NCBI GenBank assembly: GCA_934271275.1
Contig: CAKQRD010000012.1
Coordinates: 1-64,000 of the forward strand
Direction of reading: 5' to 3'
Source of the DNA: an uncultured Clostridia bacterium
GTDB taxonomy: Bacteria > Bacillota > Clostridia > Christensenellales > Borkfalkiaceae
DNA: 64,000 bases
Both the position numbers and the translations under genes were made by a program. Shown in pieces: positions 45,110 through 52,598 of the stretch. Below the pieces are notes generated by a model that ran no database searches, was not told the DNA's origin, and saw only the letters and a program-made list of their open reading frames with translations. Position 1 is the stretch's first letter. Each line of letters begins with the position of its first letter.

Positions 45110-45786
45110 ATCGGGTTATTCCTTATTCTTCCGTTCGCGCGCGGGTATTTGTCCGGCGTATGCTCAACCTTTTTTATCATTATAAATTCGCGTTTCGCCC
45201 CTTCGAGCTCCGCTTCCTTTACTTCCATAATTTTTCCGCCGAGAACCCTTATCGCCTTTTCCGCTTCGATGATTTCTTCTTCCGCGTTGCCCTTAAACGC
45301 CGCAAAAATACCGTCTTTTCTCACGAACGGCATACAATATTCGCACAAAATATTAAGCCTTGCCACCGCGCGCGCCGTGCAGAAATCATACTCCTCGCGA
45401 AATTCGCAGCTATGCCCGAGTTCTTCCGCACGTCCGTTTATAACCTTAACGTTTTTAAGGTCGAGCTTATCTATAACCTCGCTTAAAAACTCGCATTTCT
45501 TGCCCGTCGCTTCTAACGTCGTCACCCGTAAATACTCGTTCACGACAGCAAGCGGAATCGCGGGGAGACCGCCTCCCGAACCCACGTCCAGAAGTTTTCC
45601 ACTTTTCAACTCGTCTTTAAATAGAAGGCTGTCCACAAAATGTTTAACGTAAACTTCTCTTCTGTCGGTTATGGCTGTTATATTGAACTTTTCGTTACAT
45701 TCTACTATCATTCGATAGTATTTTTCAAGCTTTTCCGCCTGTTCTTCGGTTACTTCCACTCCGAATTCTTCAAATATTTTCTCCAT
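45106..45786 (-). CDS. rsmG: 16S rRNA guanine-N7 methyltransferase RsmG
   Basis: Methylates G527 of 16S rRNA (loss gives low-level streptomycin resistance). The start at 45786 (MEKIFEEFGVEVTEEQ) is chosen because it aligns with Bacillus RsmG; the open frame runs 22 codons further up, through the promoter. The SAM site LLDVGSGGGLPAIPLAV and the NEKFNITAITDRREVYVKHF block are diagnostic. The -10 box ends only 6 nt before this ATG, so the message appears leaderless. Confidence 0.93.
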   Translation of the reverse strand: MEKIFEEFGVEVTEEQAEKLEKYYRMIVECNEKFNITAITDRREVYVKHFVDSLLFKDELKSGKLLDVGSGGGLPAIPLAVVNEYLRVTTLEATGKKCEFLSEVIDKLDLKNVKVINGRAEELGHSCEFREEYDFCTARAVARLNILCEYCMPFVRKDGIFAAFKGNAEEEIIEAEKAIRVLGGKIMEVKEAELEGAKREFIMIKKVEHTPDKYPRANGRIRNNPI

Positions 45787-45792
45787 ACCGAA

Positions 45793-45821
45793 ATTATACC
45801 ACAATTTATTTATTAACACAA
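45793..45821 (-). promoter_or_regulatory. rsmG promoter, predicted leaderless
   Basis: On the minus strand: TTGTGT (45816-45821), 17-bp spacer, TATAAT (45793-45798). Transcription would start at about the A of the rsmG ATG. Confidence 0.65.
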
Positions 45822-45842
45822 CAACTTTTTTATAAACCTTTT

Positions 45843-46050
45843 TTATCCACAAAGGTTTATAACTTTCTTTAATTTTCCTTTTTATCGTATTTTCGCGAAA
45901 ATATTTACCTCTCTTTCCCGGTCATCTTTTTTTATAAAACGGGTTGTCCACAACAAAATCTTATCTAAATGCTATTTTTCCACATTCTTGTCCACCCCTG
46001 ATTTATAAGTAAATTGCCGACTATTAAATAGATTTTCACATTTCCACGAC
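45843..46050 (+). promoter_or_regulatory. DnaA-box-like cluster upstream of dnaN (possible oriC element)
   Basis: A perfect DnaA box TTATCCACA (45843-45851), then TTGTCCACA (45944-45952), TTTTCCACA (45976-45984) and the weaker TTGTCCACC (45988-45996), all in one orientation, followed by an A/T-rich stretch to about 46110. The gap rsmG-dnaN is about 460 bp. dnaA is absent from the window, so this could be an origin or DnaA-dependent control of dnaN. Confidence 0.6.
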
Positions 46051-46176
46051 GTATAGTAATAATATGAATATTTAAATAAATAAAAATAACTAACATAAGA
46101 AATCTAAGAAGTATCCGTTCGGTAAGTTTTTATTTTTCAATAAAGGAATAAAACGCATTAGAAACGTCATTTTCCC

Positions 46177-46205
46177 TTGATTTTTTTTTGAGCTTATTGT
46201 ATAAT
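46177..46205 (+). promoter_or_regulatory. dnaN promoter
   Basis: TTGATT (46177-46182), 17-bp spacer, TATAAT (46200-46205); the ATG is 40 bp downstream. Confidence 0.75.
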
Positions 46206-46245
46206 GTAATAGATTAAATTATAAGCAAAATTTCGGAGTATCGTT

Positions 46246-47346
46246 ATGAAGGTTATTTGCGACGGTCTGGATTTATCCGACGCGGTGTTAAAGGTCAGTA
46301 AAGCTCTTTCCGTAAAAGCGGCAAATCCCGTTTTAGAGGGTATAAAAATTACCGCGACGGGCGATAAGCTTACGCTCGTTGCCACCGATACCGAGCTTAC
46401 TATAGAAAAAAGCATAAAAGCCGAAGTTCTTATGGAAGGCGAAACGGTCGTCGTGGGTAAATACTTCGTCGAATTCGTCAAAAAGCTCGAAAAAGAACAG
46501 GTAGAACTTTCACGTCTTTACGACGGACAATTACAGATAAAATATACTGATTCCGAAAGCGAATTGCAGGTATTCCCCTCGGAAAGTTTTCCGCTAATAA
46601 AAAAAGACGGAGAAGAAAACCATTTCGTCATAAAGCAGCAGGACTTTAAAGAGCTTGTCGAAAGAACGCTCATTTCCTGCTCGACGGACGATTCGAGACC
46701 TATTCTCAAAGGTTGTCTTTTCGAGGTGGAAAAGAACGTTCTGACGGGCGTCGCTCTCGACGGATTCAGAATGTCCGTTGTTAAAAAAGAAGTAGAATCC
46801 ACGGGGAGCTTTAAGGCGGTTATTCCCGCAAGAACTCTTTCCGAAATAGTAAGACTTCTTGATAAAGAAGAGGACAAGCTTAAAATCTGCCTGCAAAGAA
46901 ATAATCTTTACGTCGAACTCGGAAGCACGGTCATTTATTCGAGACTTATAGAGGGAGAATTCGTAAAATACACGCACATTCTCCCCACGAACTTTGCAAA
47001 CGTAGTAACCGTAAACAAAGACGCGCTCTTAAACAGTATAGAAAGAGCGAGTATAGTTGCGAGAAACGACAGATTCAACGTCATAAAGTTCGAGATAAAA
47101 GAAAATTCGCTCGGAATTTCCGCAAGGTCCGAGATAGGTAACGTAAACGAAAACGTGAACATAAACCTTTCGGGTAAAGATATGGTGATAGCCTTTAACG
47201 GCAAATATCTTACCGATTATCTCAAAATCGCGGGCGTCGATTTTATAAACATAAACCTCAATTCGCCGATAGATCCGTGCATAATCACCCCCGTCGGAAA
47301 AGAAGATTTTATGTATCTCGTCCTTCCCGTAAGAATAAACGGTTAA
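46246..47346 (+). CDS. dnaN: DNA polymerase III beta sliding clamp
   Basis: A ring-shaped processivity factor. The 366 residues have three repeated clamp domains; the start MKVICDGLDLSDAVLKVSKALS and the end CIITPVGKEDFMYLVLPVRI are typical. CGGAG lies before the ATG. dnaA is not upstream and recF is not downstream; instead rpmH follows in the same direction, unlike the standard divergent layout. Confidence 0.97.
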   Translation: MKVICDGLDLSDAVLKVSKALSVKAANPVLEGIKITATGDKLTLVATDTELTIEKSIKAEVLMEGETVVVGKYFVEFVKKLEKEQVELSRLYDGQLQIKYTDSESELQVFPSESFPLIKKDGEENHFVIKQQDFKELVERTLISCSTDDSRPILKGCLFEVEKNVLTGVALDGFRMSVVKKEVESTGSFKAVIPARTLSEIVRLLDKEEDKLKICLQRNNLYVELGSTVIYSRLIEGEFVKYTHILPTNFANVVTVNKDALLNSIERASIVARNDRFNVIKFEIKENSLGISARSEIGNVNENVNINLSGKDMVIAFNGKYLTDYLKIAGVDFININLNSPIDPCIITPVGKEDFMYLVLPVRING

Positions 47347-47426
47347 TTTAATTGACAAAACCTAAAAATATCTATACAATAGATATGCTAAAATAAAAAA
47401 AACTACCGATTCGGAGAAAAAATATT

Positions 47427-47561
47427 ATGAAGCAGACTTATCAGCCGAAAAAAAGACAGAGAAGCAAGGTACACGGATTCAGAAAAAGAATGAAAAGCAA
47501 GGCGGGCAGAAACGTTTTAAAGAGAAGACGCAATAAAGGTCGTCATCACGTTTCCGCTTAA
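47427..47561 (+). CDS. rpmH: 50S ribosomal protein L34
   Basis: A 44-residue basic protein starting [20 protein letters not shown] and ending HHVSA, matching L34. GGAG lies before the ATG. Overlooked easily because it is short. It is the first gene of the conserved rpmH-rnpA-yidD-yidC-jag cluster. Confidence 0.98.
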   Translation: MKQTYQPKKRQRSKVHGFRKRMKSKAGRNVLKRRRNKGRHHVSA

Positions 47562-47578
47562 ATATTAAAGAAAAGGGA

Positions 47579-47929
47579 ATGAGCCGTACCGATTTCAGGT
47601 TAAAAAAAGAAAAAGATTTCAATCTCGTTTTTAAGAAAGGAAAAAGACTGTATTCAAACAGTCTTTCTCTCGTGTATTTACCCGCCGAAGAATTGAAGGC
47701 GGGTTTTGCCGTAAGTAAAAAACACGGCGGAAGCGTTCAGAGAAACAGAATAAAAAGACTTTTAAGGGAATCTTTCAGAAGTTTTACGCCCGAATTAGGT
47801 AAAAACTTCTTTTTTGTATTTATTCCGAAAATAAAAGAGGAATATACTCTCGAAGAGTTCAGAAAAGATATGGGATACGTTTTAAGAAAAGGCGGGTTTT
47901 TAAATGAAGAACTTACCTGTTCTCGTTAG
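47579..47929 (+). CDS. rnpA: Ribonuclease P protein component
   Basis: The protein subunit of RNase P that matures tRNA 5' ends. The 116 residues include the RNR motif region (KKHGGSVQRNRIKRLLRESF). AAAGGGA lies only 2-3 nt before the ATG, an unusually short spacing; no better start is visible. Its end overlaps yidD by 26 bp. Confidence 0.96.
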   Translation: MSRTDFRLKKEKDFNLVFKKGKRLYSNSLSLVYLPAEELKAGFAVSKKHGGSVQRNRIKRLLRESFRSFTPELGKNFFFVFIPKIKEEYTLEEFRKDMGYVLRKGGFLNEELTCSR

Positions 47930-48146
47930 CGTCGGGCTTATTCGCTTTTATCAGAAGCATTTATCCTACGGAAATTGCAGGTATTTTCCTTCCTGCTCGC
48001 AATACGCTCTGGAAGCTCTTTTAAAGCACGGCTTTTTTAAGGGCTGGGCGCTTGCCGTATGGCGGATTCTTCGTTGCAATCCGTGGAGCCGCGGCGGAGT
48101 GGATAAAGTTCCCGATAAGAAAAACGTTGTAAAATGGGTATATTGA
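47904..48146 (+). CDS. yidD: Membrane protein insertion efficiency factor YidD
   Basis: An 80-residue protein with the YidD signature LIRFYQKHLSYGNCRYFPSC and the YALEALLKHG and RCNPWSRGGVDKVP blocks. It assists YidC-dependent insertion. It is embedded between rnpA and yidC, with the yidC start 2 bp after its stop. Confidence 0.97.
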   Translation: MKNLPVLVSVGLIRFYQKHLSYGNCRYFPSCSQYALEALLKHGFFKGWALAVWRILRCNPWSRGGVDKVPDKKNVVKWVY

Positions 48147-48147
48147 A

Positions 48148-49719
48148 ATGGTAGAACCTATAATAAATACTATAAATTTAGCCGCTCCTTCGACGGGCAG
48201 TTTTCTGGTAGACATAATTTTGTGGCTCGTTAAGGGAACGAGTTCTGTTGCTCTCGGCGTCGTTCTGTTTACGATTATATTAAAGCTTATAACGCTGCCG
48301 TTCGACTTTATTTCCCGTTCCTCGATGCGTAAAAACTCCATAAAAATGGAAGAAATGCGCCCCGAACTTGAAAAGCTCCAAAAGCAATACGCCGACAATA
48401 AAGACCTCTACAATCAGAAAATGATGGCTCTTTATAAAAAGAACGGCTATTCTATGTTCGGAAGCTGTCTTCCGACGATTATAACCCTCGTTATATTCAT
48501 CGTCGCGATAAACGCGTTCAACGATTATTCGAGATTCCAGAATCACGAGTATTTTTACGATATGACCGTTTCTTATAACTCCGTTTTGTATAAGGGTTTG
48601 GAAACGGACGAAGAATATATAAAAATCGACGAAAACGGTACGCTTATCGTAGATAAAGAAAAAATTCTTGCCGACGCGACTGCTCGGACTGAGGACGGAA
48701 AAGAAATCAAAGTCCTTTCCGTCGGCGAGGGCGAAAACGCTCACGAAATAATCGTAGAAAAAATTGCCGTAAAACAGGAAGGTTATCCCGACGAAATAGA
48801 AGTCTTTTCCACCACGAATTCTTACGTTTATTATTACGAGGAATCCAACGGAAGAGAACTTTTCATCGCGAAGGAAAAGGGACTTACCGTCTCAAAACTT
48901 GCCTCGTCAGAAAATAACTTCTTAAAAAACGCGGAAGGAAAAACCTTTGCGGAAGCAAAAGCGGCAGCCGCGGCAAACGGCGACGAAAGCTATTCGGAAA
49001 CGAAATTTTTGCAGGAGCTGTGCGAACAGCGTTCCGCCGATACCTTTAACAACAACGGATCGTCGTTTTTGTGGGTTAAAAATATATGGGTGAGCGATAC
49101 CGCAACCGCACACCCCGTGGAAAGTTTTAACGATTTCAACAATAAGCACGGTCACAGAGAGGGCGGAAGTTGCAGCTGTAACGGTAAAGTTACGCCGATA
49201 ATCGCGCTCGAAGAAGATTATAACAATTTGACCGCAAAGCTCGGAGATAAAAAATCCGCGCCGAACGGATATTATATATTCGTAATACTTACCGCGGGCA
49301 TTTCGCTTCTTACCCAACTCGTTATGAGTAAAGGTCAGAAAGCTCAGATGGAGCTTCAGACGGTAGACGGACAAGGCGCTCAAACGCAGAAGATGATGAT
49401 GTGGATGATGCCTATTATGATGGCGGTCTTTGCGTTTATGTACACCGCGGCGTTCTCTATTTATATAGTTTTAAGCTCGCTTATAAGTATGCTATCTACG
49501 ATAGTCATAAATAAAATCGTAGATAAAAAGTATAAAACCAAAAAGAACGATTCGGAAGTTATCCGCAGCAAAAAGGTTATAAGAGAAGCGGAAGAAGAAA
49601 AGAAAGCCGCCGAAGAAAGAAAAAACAAACCCAAAAAGAAAAAGGACGAACCCGAAACGGGCGATTTCCTTTCCGGCGAAGCTGATAAGAAAAAGCACGT
49701 TCGCGGAAGACTTAAATAA
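48148..49719 (+). CDS. yidC: Membrane protein insertase YidC with a large extracytoplasmic insertion
   Basis: Inserts membrane proteins alone or with Sec. The core is visible: first core helix (about 20-52), cytoplasmic hairpin (RSSMRKNSIKMEEMRPELEK), second helix (about 112-127), and the last three helices after residue 373 (YYIFVILTAGISLLTQLV; MMMWMMPIMMAVFAFMYTAA; and the final one). Between helices 2 and 3 is an insertion of roughly 240 residues outside the membrane, including EGGSCSCNG. Firmicute YidC is usually about 260-290 residues; this is 523. The C-terminal tail is Lys/Glu-rich. Confidence 0.94.
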   Translation: MVEPIINTINLAAPSTGSFLVDIILWLVKGTSSVALGVVLFTIILKLITLPFDFISRSSMRKNSIKMEEMRPELEKLQKQYADNKDLYNQKMMALYKKNGYSMFGSCLPTIITLVIFIVAINAFNDYSRFQNHEYFYDMTVSYNSVLYKGLETDEEYIKIDENGTLIVDKEKILADATARTEDGKEIKVLSVGEGENAHEIIVEKIAVKQEGYPDEIEVFSTTNSYVYYYEESNGRELFIAKEKGLTVSKLASSENNFLKNAEGKTFAEAKAAAAANGDESYSETKFLQELCEQRSADTFNNNGSSFLWVKNIWVSDTATAHPVESFNDFNNKHGHREGGSCSCNGKVTPIIALEEDYNNLTAKLGDKKSAPNGYYIFVILTAGISLLTQLVMSKGQKAQMELQTVDGQGAQTQKMMMWMMPIMMAVFAFMYTAAFSIYIVLSSLISMLSTIVINKIVDKKYKTKKNDSEVIRSKKVIREAEEEKKAAEERKNKPKKKKDEPETGDFLSGEADKKKHVRGRLK

Positions 49720-49822
49720 AAGAAGGCTAATAGATAGCGGAGAAAAGCTTTTAGTTAAAGGGAACGATATTGCCGCGGAGTCGGGGTCAAACCGAAGTTT
49801 TGCGCGGACAAAAGGAGATATA

Positions 49823-50797
49823 ATGGAATTTATAGGTAAGACCGTTAAAGAGGCGGTGGAGGAAGGCTTAAAGACGCTCGGAGTTACCGAGGACGCGGCG
49901 GAAATAACCGTAAAAGAAGAGCCTGTTAAAGGACTTTTCGGCAAGCTTAAAGGAAAAGCGGTGGTAGAAATCACCGTTAAGGAAACGGCAAAAGCGGAAG
50001 AAGAAAAGGTTTCGGAAGGAACGTCCGAAAAAACCGCAACGAATGCCGCAGTTTGCGACGAAAACTGCGCGGACTGCGAAGAAGATTGCAACGTTAAGGA
50101 AGTAGTTTTTCTTAAAAAGATTTTAGAGCTTTTGGAAATCGACGCCAAGGTTAAAAAAGGCACGGACGGCGAAAAAGAGGTTTTAACCCTCTTAACCGAG
50201 TCCTCCTCTTCGGTAATAGGCTATCGCGGCGAGGTTCTGGACGCTATTCAGACGCTTACGGGCGCGGTCGCTAATATCGGCAACAAGGTTTACAGAAAGG
50301 TAGTAGTTGATTGCGAAAATTACCGCGACAGAAGAGAAGAAACCCTCGTAAGACTTGCCAAAAAGCTCGAACAGAAGGCTACCGAAATGAGAAGGGACGT
50401 TCAGTTGGAACCGATGTCCCCGTTTGAAAGAAGAATTATTCATACCGCGCTTGCGGACAGCGCTACCGTTACCACGAAGAGCGAAGGTAAAGAACCCAAC
50501 CGCTACGTCGTAATCGTTCCGAACGACAGAGAAGAAGGTTCCAAGCCTTATAACGCGGGCGCAAACCGCGACCACGGCAGAGGCGGAAATTTCCGCGGCG
50601 GCAATCGTGGCGGTTACGGAAGAAACGGCAGAGGAGACAGAGACGGCAGAGGCGATCGCGGCGGATATAGAAGGGATAACCGCGGCGGCAATCGCGGGGG
50701 ATATAATAAAGACAGAAGAAACGGCGGAGAAGAGAAAAAGAAAAGCTCGTTCGGCTTCGGCACTTATCTCGGAAACAGCTTCAAAGACAAAAACTGA
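49823..50797 (+). CDS. jag: RNA-binding protein Jag/KhpB with an RG-rich tail
   Basis: Jag_N domain (about 1-52, with GLFGKLKGKAVVEI), a Cys-rich linker (CDENCADCEEDC, about 75-86), a KH domain (about 93-155, SSSVIGYRGEVLDAIQTLTG) and an R3H domain (about 165-232, SPFERRIIHTALAD). The last 90 residues are Arg/Gly/Asp-rich with repeated RGG and RGD units, a tail type associated with RNA binding. In pneumococcus KhpB controls cell elongation. It is downstream of yidC as usual. Confidence 0.95.
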   Translation: MEFIGKTVKEAVEEGLKTLGVTEDAAEITVKEEPVKGLFGKLKGKAVVEITVKETAKAEEEKVSEGTSEKTATNAAVCDENCADCEEDCNVKEVVFLKKILELLEIDAKVKKGTDGEKEVLTLLTESSSSVIGYRGEVLDAIQTLTGAVANIGNKVYRKVVVDCENYRDRREETLVRLAKKLEQKATEMRRDVQLEPMSPFERRIIHTALADSATVTTKSEGKEPNRYVVIVPNDREEGSKPYNAGANRDHGRGGNFRGGNRGGYGRNGRGDRDGRGDRGGYRRDNRGGNRGGYNKDRRNGGEEKKKSSFGFGTYLGNSFKDKN

Positions 50798-50803
50798 TTA
50801 AAA

Positions 50804-50843
50804 AGAAAAACCCCGTGAGCCGAAAGCTTTTCGGGGTTTTTGA
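50804..50843 (+). terminator. jag terminator
   Basis: AAAAACCCCG pairs with CGGGGTTTTT around a GAAAGC-containing loop. Confidence 0.85.
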
Positions 50844-50882
50844 TAAAAAAGAAAGTTAAATAAAAGAAATAAGGAGATAATT

Positions 50883-51191
50883 ATGGAAGTCGTTATCAAT
50901 AAAGAAAACTACGAAAAAGAAGTTTTGCAGTCGGAAAAGCCGGTTATTCTCGATTTTTGGGCGACGTGGTGCGGACCTTGCAGAATGGTTGCGCCCGAAC
51001 TTGAAAAGCTCGATAAAGAGATGAACGGCGAAATAAAGGTCGGCAAGGTGAACGTAGACGACGAAGAATGGCTTGCTGTGAAATTCGGGATAGAAGTTAT
51101 TCCGACTTTGGTGCTTATAGAAAGAGGCGAAGAAAAAAAGAGAATCAGCGGCTATTATAAATCAAACGAAATCAAAGAAAAATTGCTTTGA
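50883..51191 (+). CDS. trxA: Thioredoxin
   Basis: A 102-residue thiol-disulfide carrier with the WCGPC active site (about 30-34) and the cis-proline segment VIPTLVL. AAGGAG lies before the ATG. It is monocistronic, with a hairpin containing CCCCCGAGG...GCTTCGGGGG (51230-51275) behind it. Confidence 0.96.
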   Translation: MEVVINKENYEKEVLQSEKPVILDFWATWCGPCRMVAPELEKLDKEMNGEIKVGKVNVDDEEWLAVKFGIEVIPTLVLIERGEEKKRISGYYKSNEIKEKLL

Positions 51192-51227
51192 GTTTGTTTA
51201 TTCGGTATTTTAGCGTAGCAATAAAAA

Positions 51228-51285
51228 ATACCCCCGAGGAAACCGCGTAAAAGGCGGTAAAGCTTCGGGGGTTCGTTATTTTAAG
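51228..51285 (+). terminator. trxA terminator
   Basis: TACCCCCGAGGA region pairs with CTTCGGGGGTT region, with TCGTTATTTT behind. Confidence 0.65.
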
Positions 51286-51412
51286 TATATTTTCGTAAAA
51301 AAGTTTTTCCGCGCGGATAGTAAAAAACGAAATTCAACTTGTAAAACAGTCGGCAGTGCATTTGATAACGATATACAATCGAAAAAATGGTTTATAACCC
51401 GAAACGGTAGAA

Positions 51413-51697
51413 CTAATTCTTAAATATAGTATCATACAGCTCGTTTTGTTCGGGAAGGTGAGTAATATAACCTACGGGGAGCTTGTTTTCGGTGGCTTCT
51501 ATAATTTTTTTCGCACCTTTTTTTCCGAACTCGCCGCATAATTCTATGCACCCGAAGCCATCTTTTTGTAGCTGCCGAGCCGCATCGGCGGCTTCTTCTA
51601 TATTTTTAACTCCGACGATAACAGCGTTTCCTCCGTGAATTTCCGCGCGGTCGCGTTCAAAATTAAAATCGCCCATAATCAAAAACGCAAATTTCAT
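51413..51697 (-). CDS. DUF6506-like protein
   Basis: 94 residues from the ATG at 51697, chosen because GAGGAA lies about 8 nt upstream; the frame is open 7 codons further. KFAFLIMGDFN and the closing PVGYITHLPEQ fit the small DUF6506 family, of unknown function. It is convergent with trxA. Confidence 0.65.
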   Translation of the reverse strand: MKFAFLIMGDFNFERDRAEIHGGNAVIVGVKNIEEAADAARQLQKDGFGCIELCGEFGKKGAKKIIEATENKLPVGYITHLPEQNELYDTIFKN

Positions 51698-51766
51698 TTT
51701 CTTGTTCCTCGCTTCCAAAGGATTGAAAAAATAAAAATTTTCGGGAAGTATGTCTGCGAAAAATTT

Positions 51767-51979
51767 TCAGAAGTCAGAAAAACCAAGCAAATAATTAGGA
51801 GAAGTATTAAAAAAATCCGCAAGCAAAAGAACTATATCCAAAGACGGTTCTCTTTTTCCTGCTTCCCAAAAGCTTACAAGCTGATTAGAAAAACCAAGCG
51901 ATTCTCCTAATTCGCGTTGAGAAAGTTTTCTTTCTGTACGCAATTCTTTAATTCTTTTACCTATTACGTTGTTTTTCAT
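51767..51979 (-). CDS. XRE-family helix-turn-helix repressor
   Basis: A 70-residue Cro/CI-type DNA-binding protein: KRIKELRTERKLSQRELGES then GFSNQLVSFWEAGKREPSL, ending LLGFSDF. It is only the DNA-binding domain, like small phage-type and autoregulatory repressors. The CCTAC/GTAGG operator-like repeats between it and the divergent gene at 52069 are its likely target. Confidence 0.92.
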   Translation of the reverse strand: MKNNVIGKRIKELRTERKLSQRELGESLGFSNQLVSFWEAGKREPSLDIVLLLADFFNTSPNYLLGFSDF

Positions 51980-52000
51980 AAAAAAATATTAGCAAATAGT

Positions 52001-52060
52001 CCTACAAAATGTTTGACTTCCTACAAATAGTAGGATATAATATATCTACAAAACGTAGGA
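52001..52060. promoter_or_regulatory. Operator-promoter of the XRE-controlled divergent pair
   Basis: Promoter TTGACT (52013-52018), 17-bp spacer, TATAAT (52036-52041). The spacer is filled by the inverted repeat CCTACAAATAGTAGG (52020-52034). Further sites are TCTACAAAACGTAGGA (52045-52060) and a half-site CCTACAAAATGT (52001-52012). Repressor bound at these sites would block RNA polymerase. Confidence 0.82.
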
Positions 52061-52068
52061 GAATGGTT

Positions 52069-52515
52069 ATGAAAAATTTGAAGAATTATTTACAAATGAT
52101 TATTGCGGGCGCAATAACGTTAGTAGGTGTGGGGTTATTTATCGGAGGAATAAAAACAAGAACAAAAGCGTTACTTGTTATAGGTTTAATAGTAATAGCA
52201 GCAGGTTTAGTTTATTATTATTTAATGAAAGATCGTGCAAGAAGAACTTGTCCTCATTGCGGAGCGAATTTAAATGGCGCGGAATATAGCTATCAATTAA
52301 AGTCTGCCGAAGAGATAGAGTATAAAGACGGTCAAAACGGTTATAAAACGAAAGAAAAATATGCTTTCGGAGTAAGGGTAATTTGCCCCGTATGCGGAGA
52401 AGAAAAAGAATTTGATTATAAATATACCGCATTTCACGGTGAAAATCCTGATTTTTATGTTGAAAAATATTTAAAAAATTTGTATCGCAGAAAAATAAGG
52501 GAAAAGAAAAAATAA
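52069..52515 (+). CDS. Zinc-ribbon membrane protein under XRE control
   Basis: 148 residues from the ATG at 52069, preferred because TAGGAG lies about 8 nt upstream. Two adjacent hydrophobic helices (about 8-24 and 29-48) are followed by a soluble part with paired CxxC zinc-ribbon knuckles (CPHCGANLNG; CPVCGEEKEF). The C-terminus is very basic. Function unknown. Confidence 0.78.
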   Translation: MKNLKNYLQMIIAGAITLVGVGLFIGGIKTRTKALLVIGLIVIAAGLVYYYLMKDRARRTCPHCGANLNGAEYSYQLKSAEEIEYKDGQNGYKTKEKYAFGVRVICPVCGEEKEFDYKYTAFHGENPDFYVEKYLKNLYRRKIREKKK

Positions 52516-52598
52516 AATAAACGAGGTCGATAACGGTTTATCGACCTCGTTTTATATATCATATATAAACTATAATTTATAATTTTCTCTCCCTTAAC

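Noticed and set aside
47427..50797. Standard Bacillus-type origin between rpmH and dnaA
   Set aside because: rpmH runs in the same direction as dnaN and is downstream of it, and there is no dnaA; the usual divergent rpmH-dnaA gap does not exist here.
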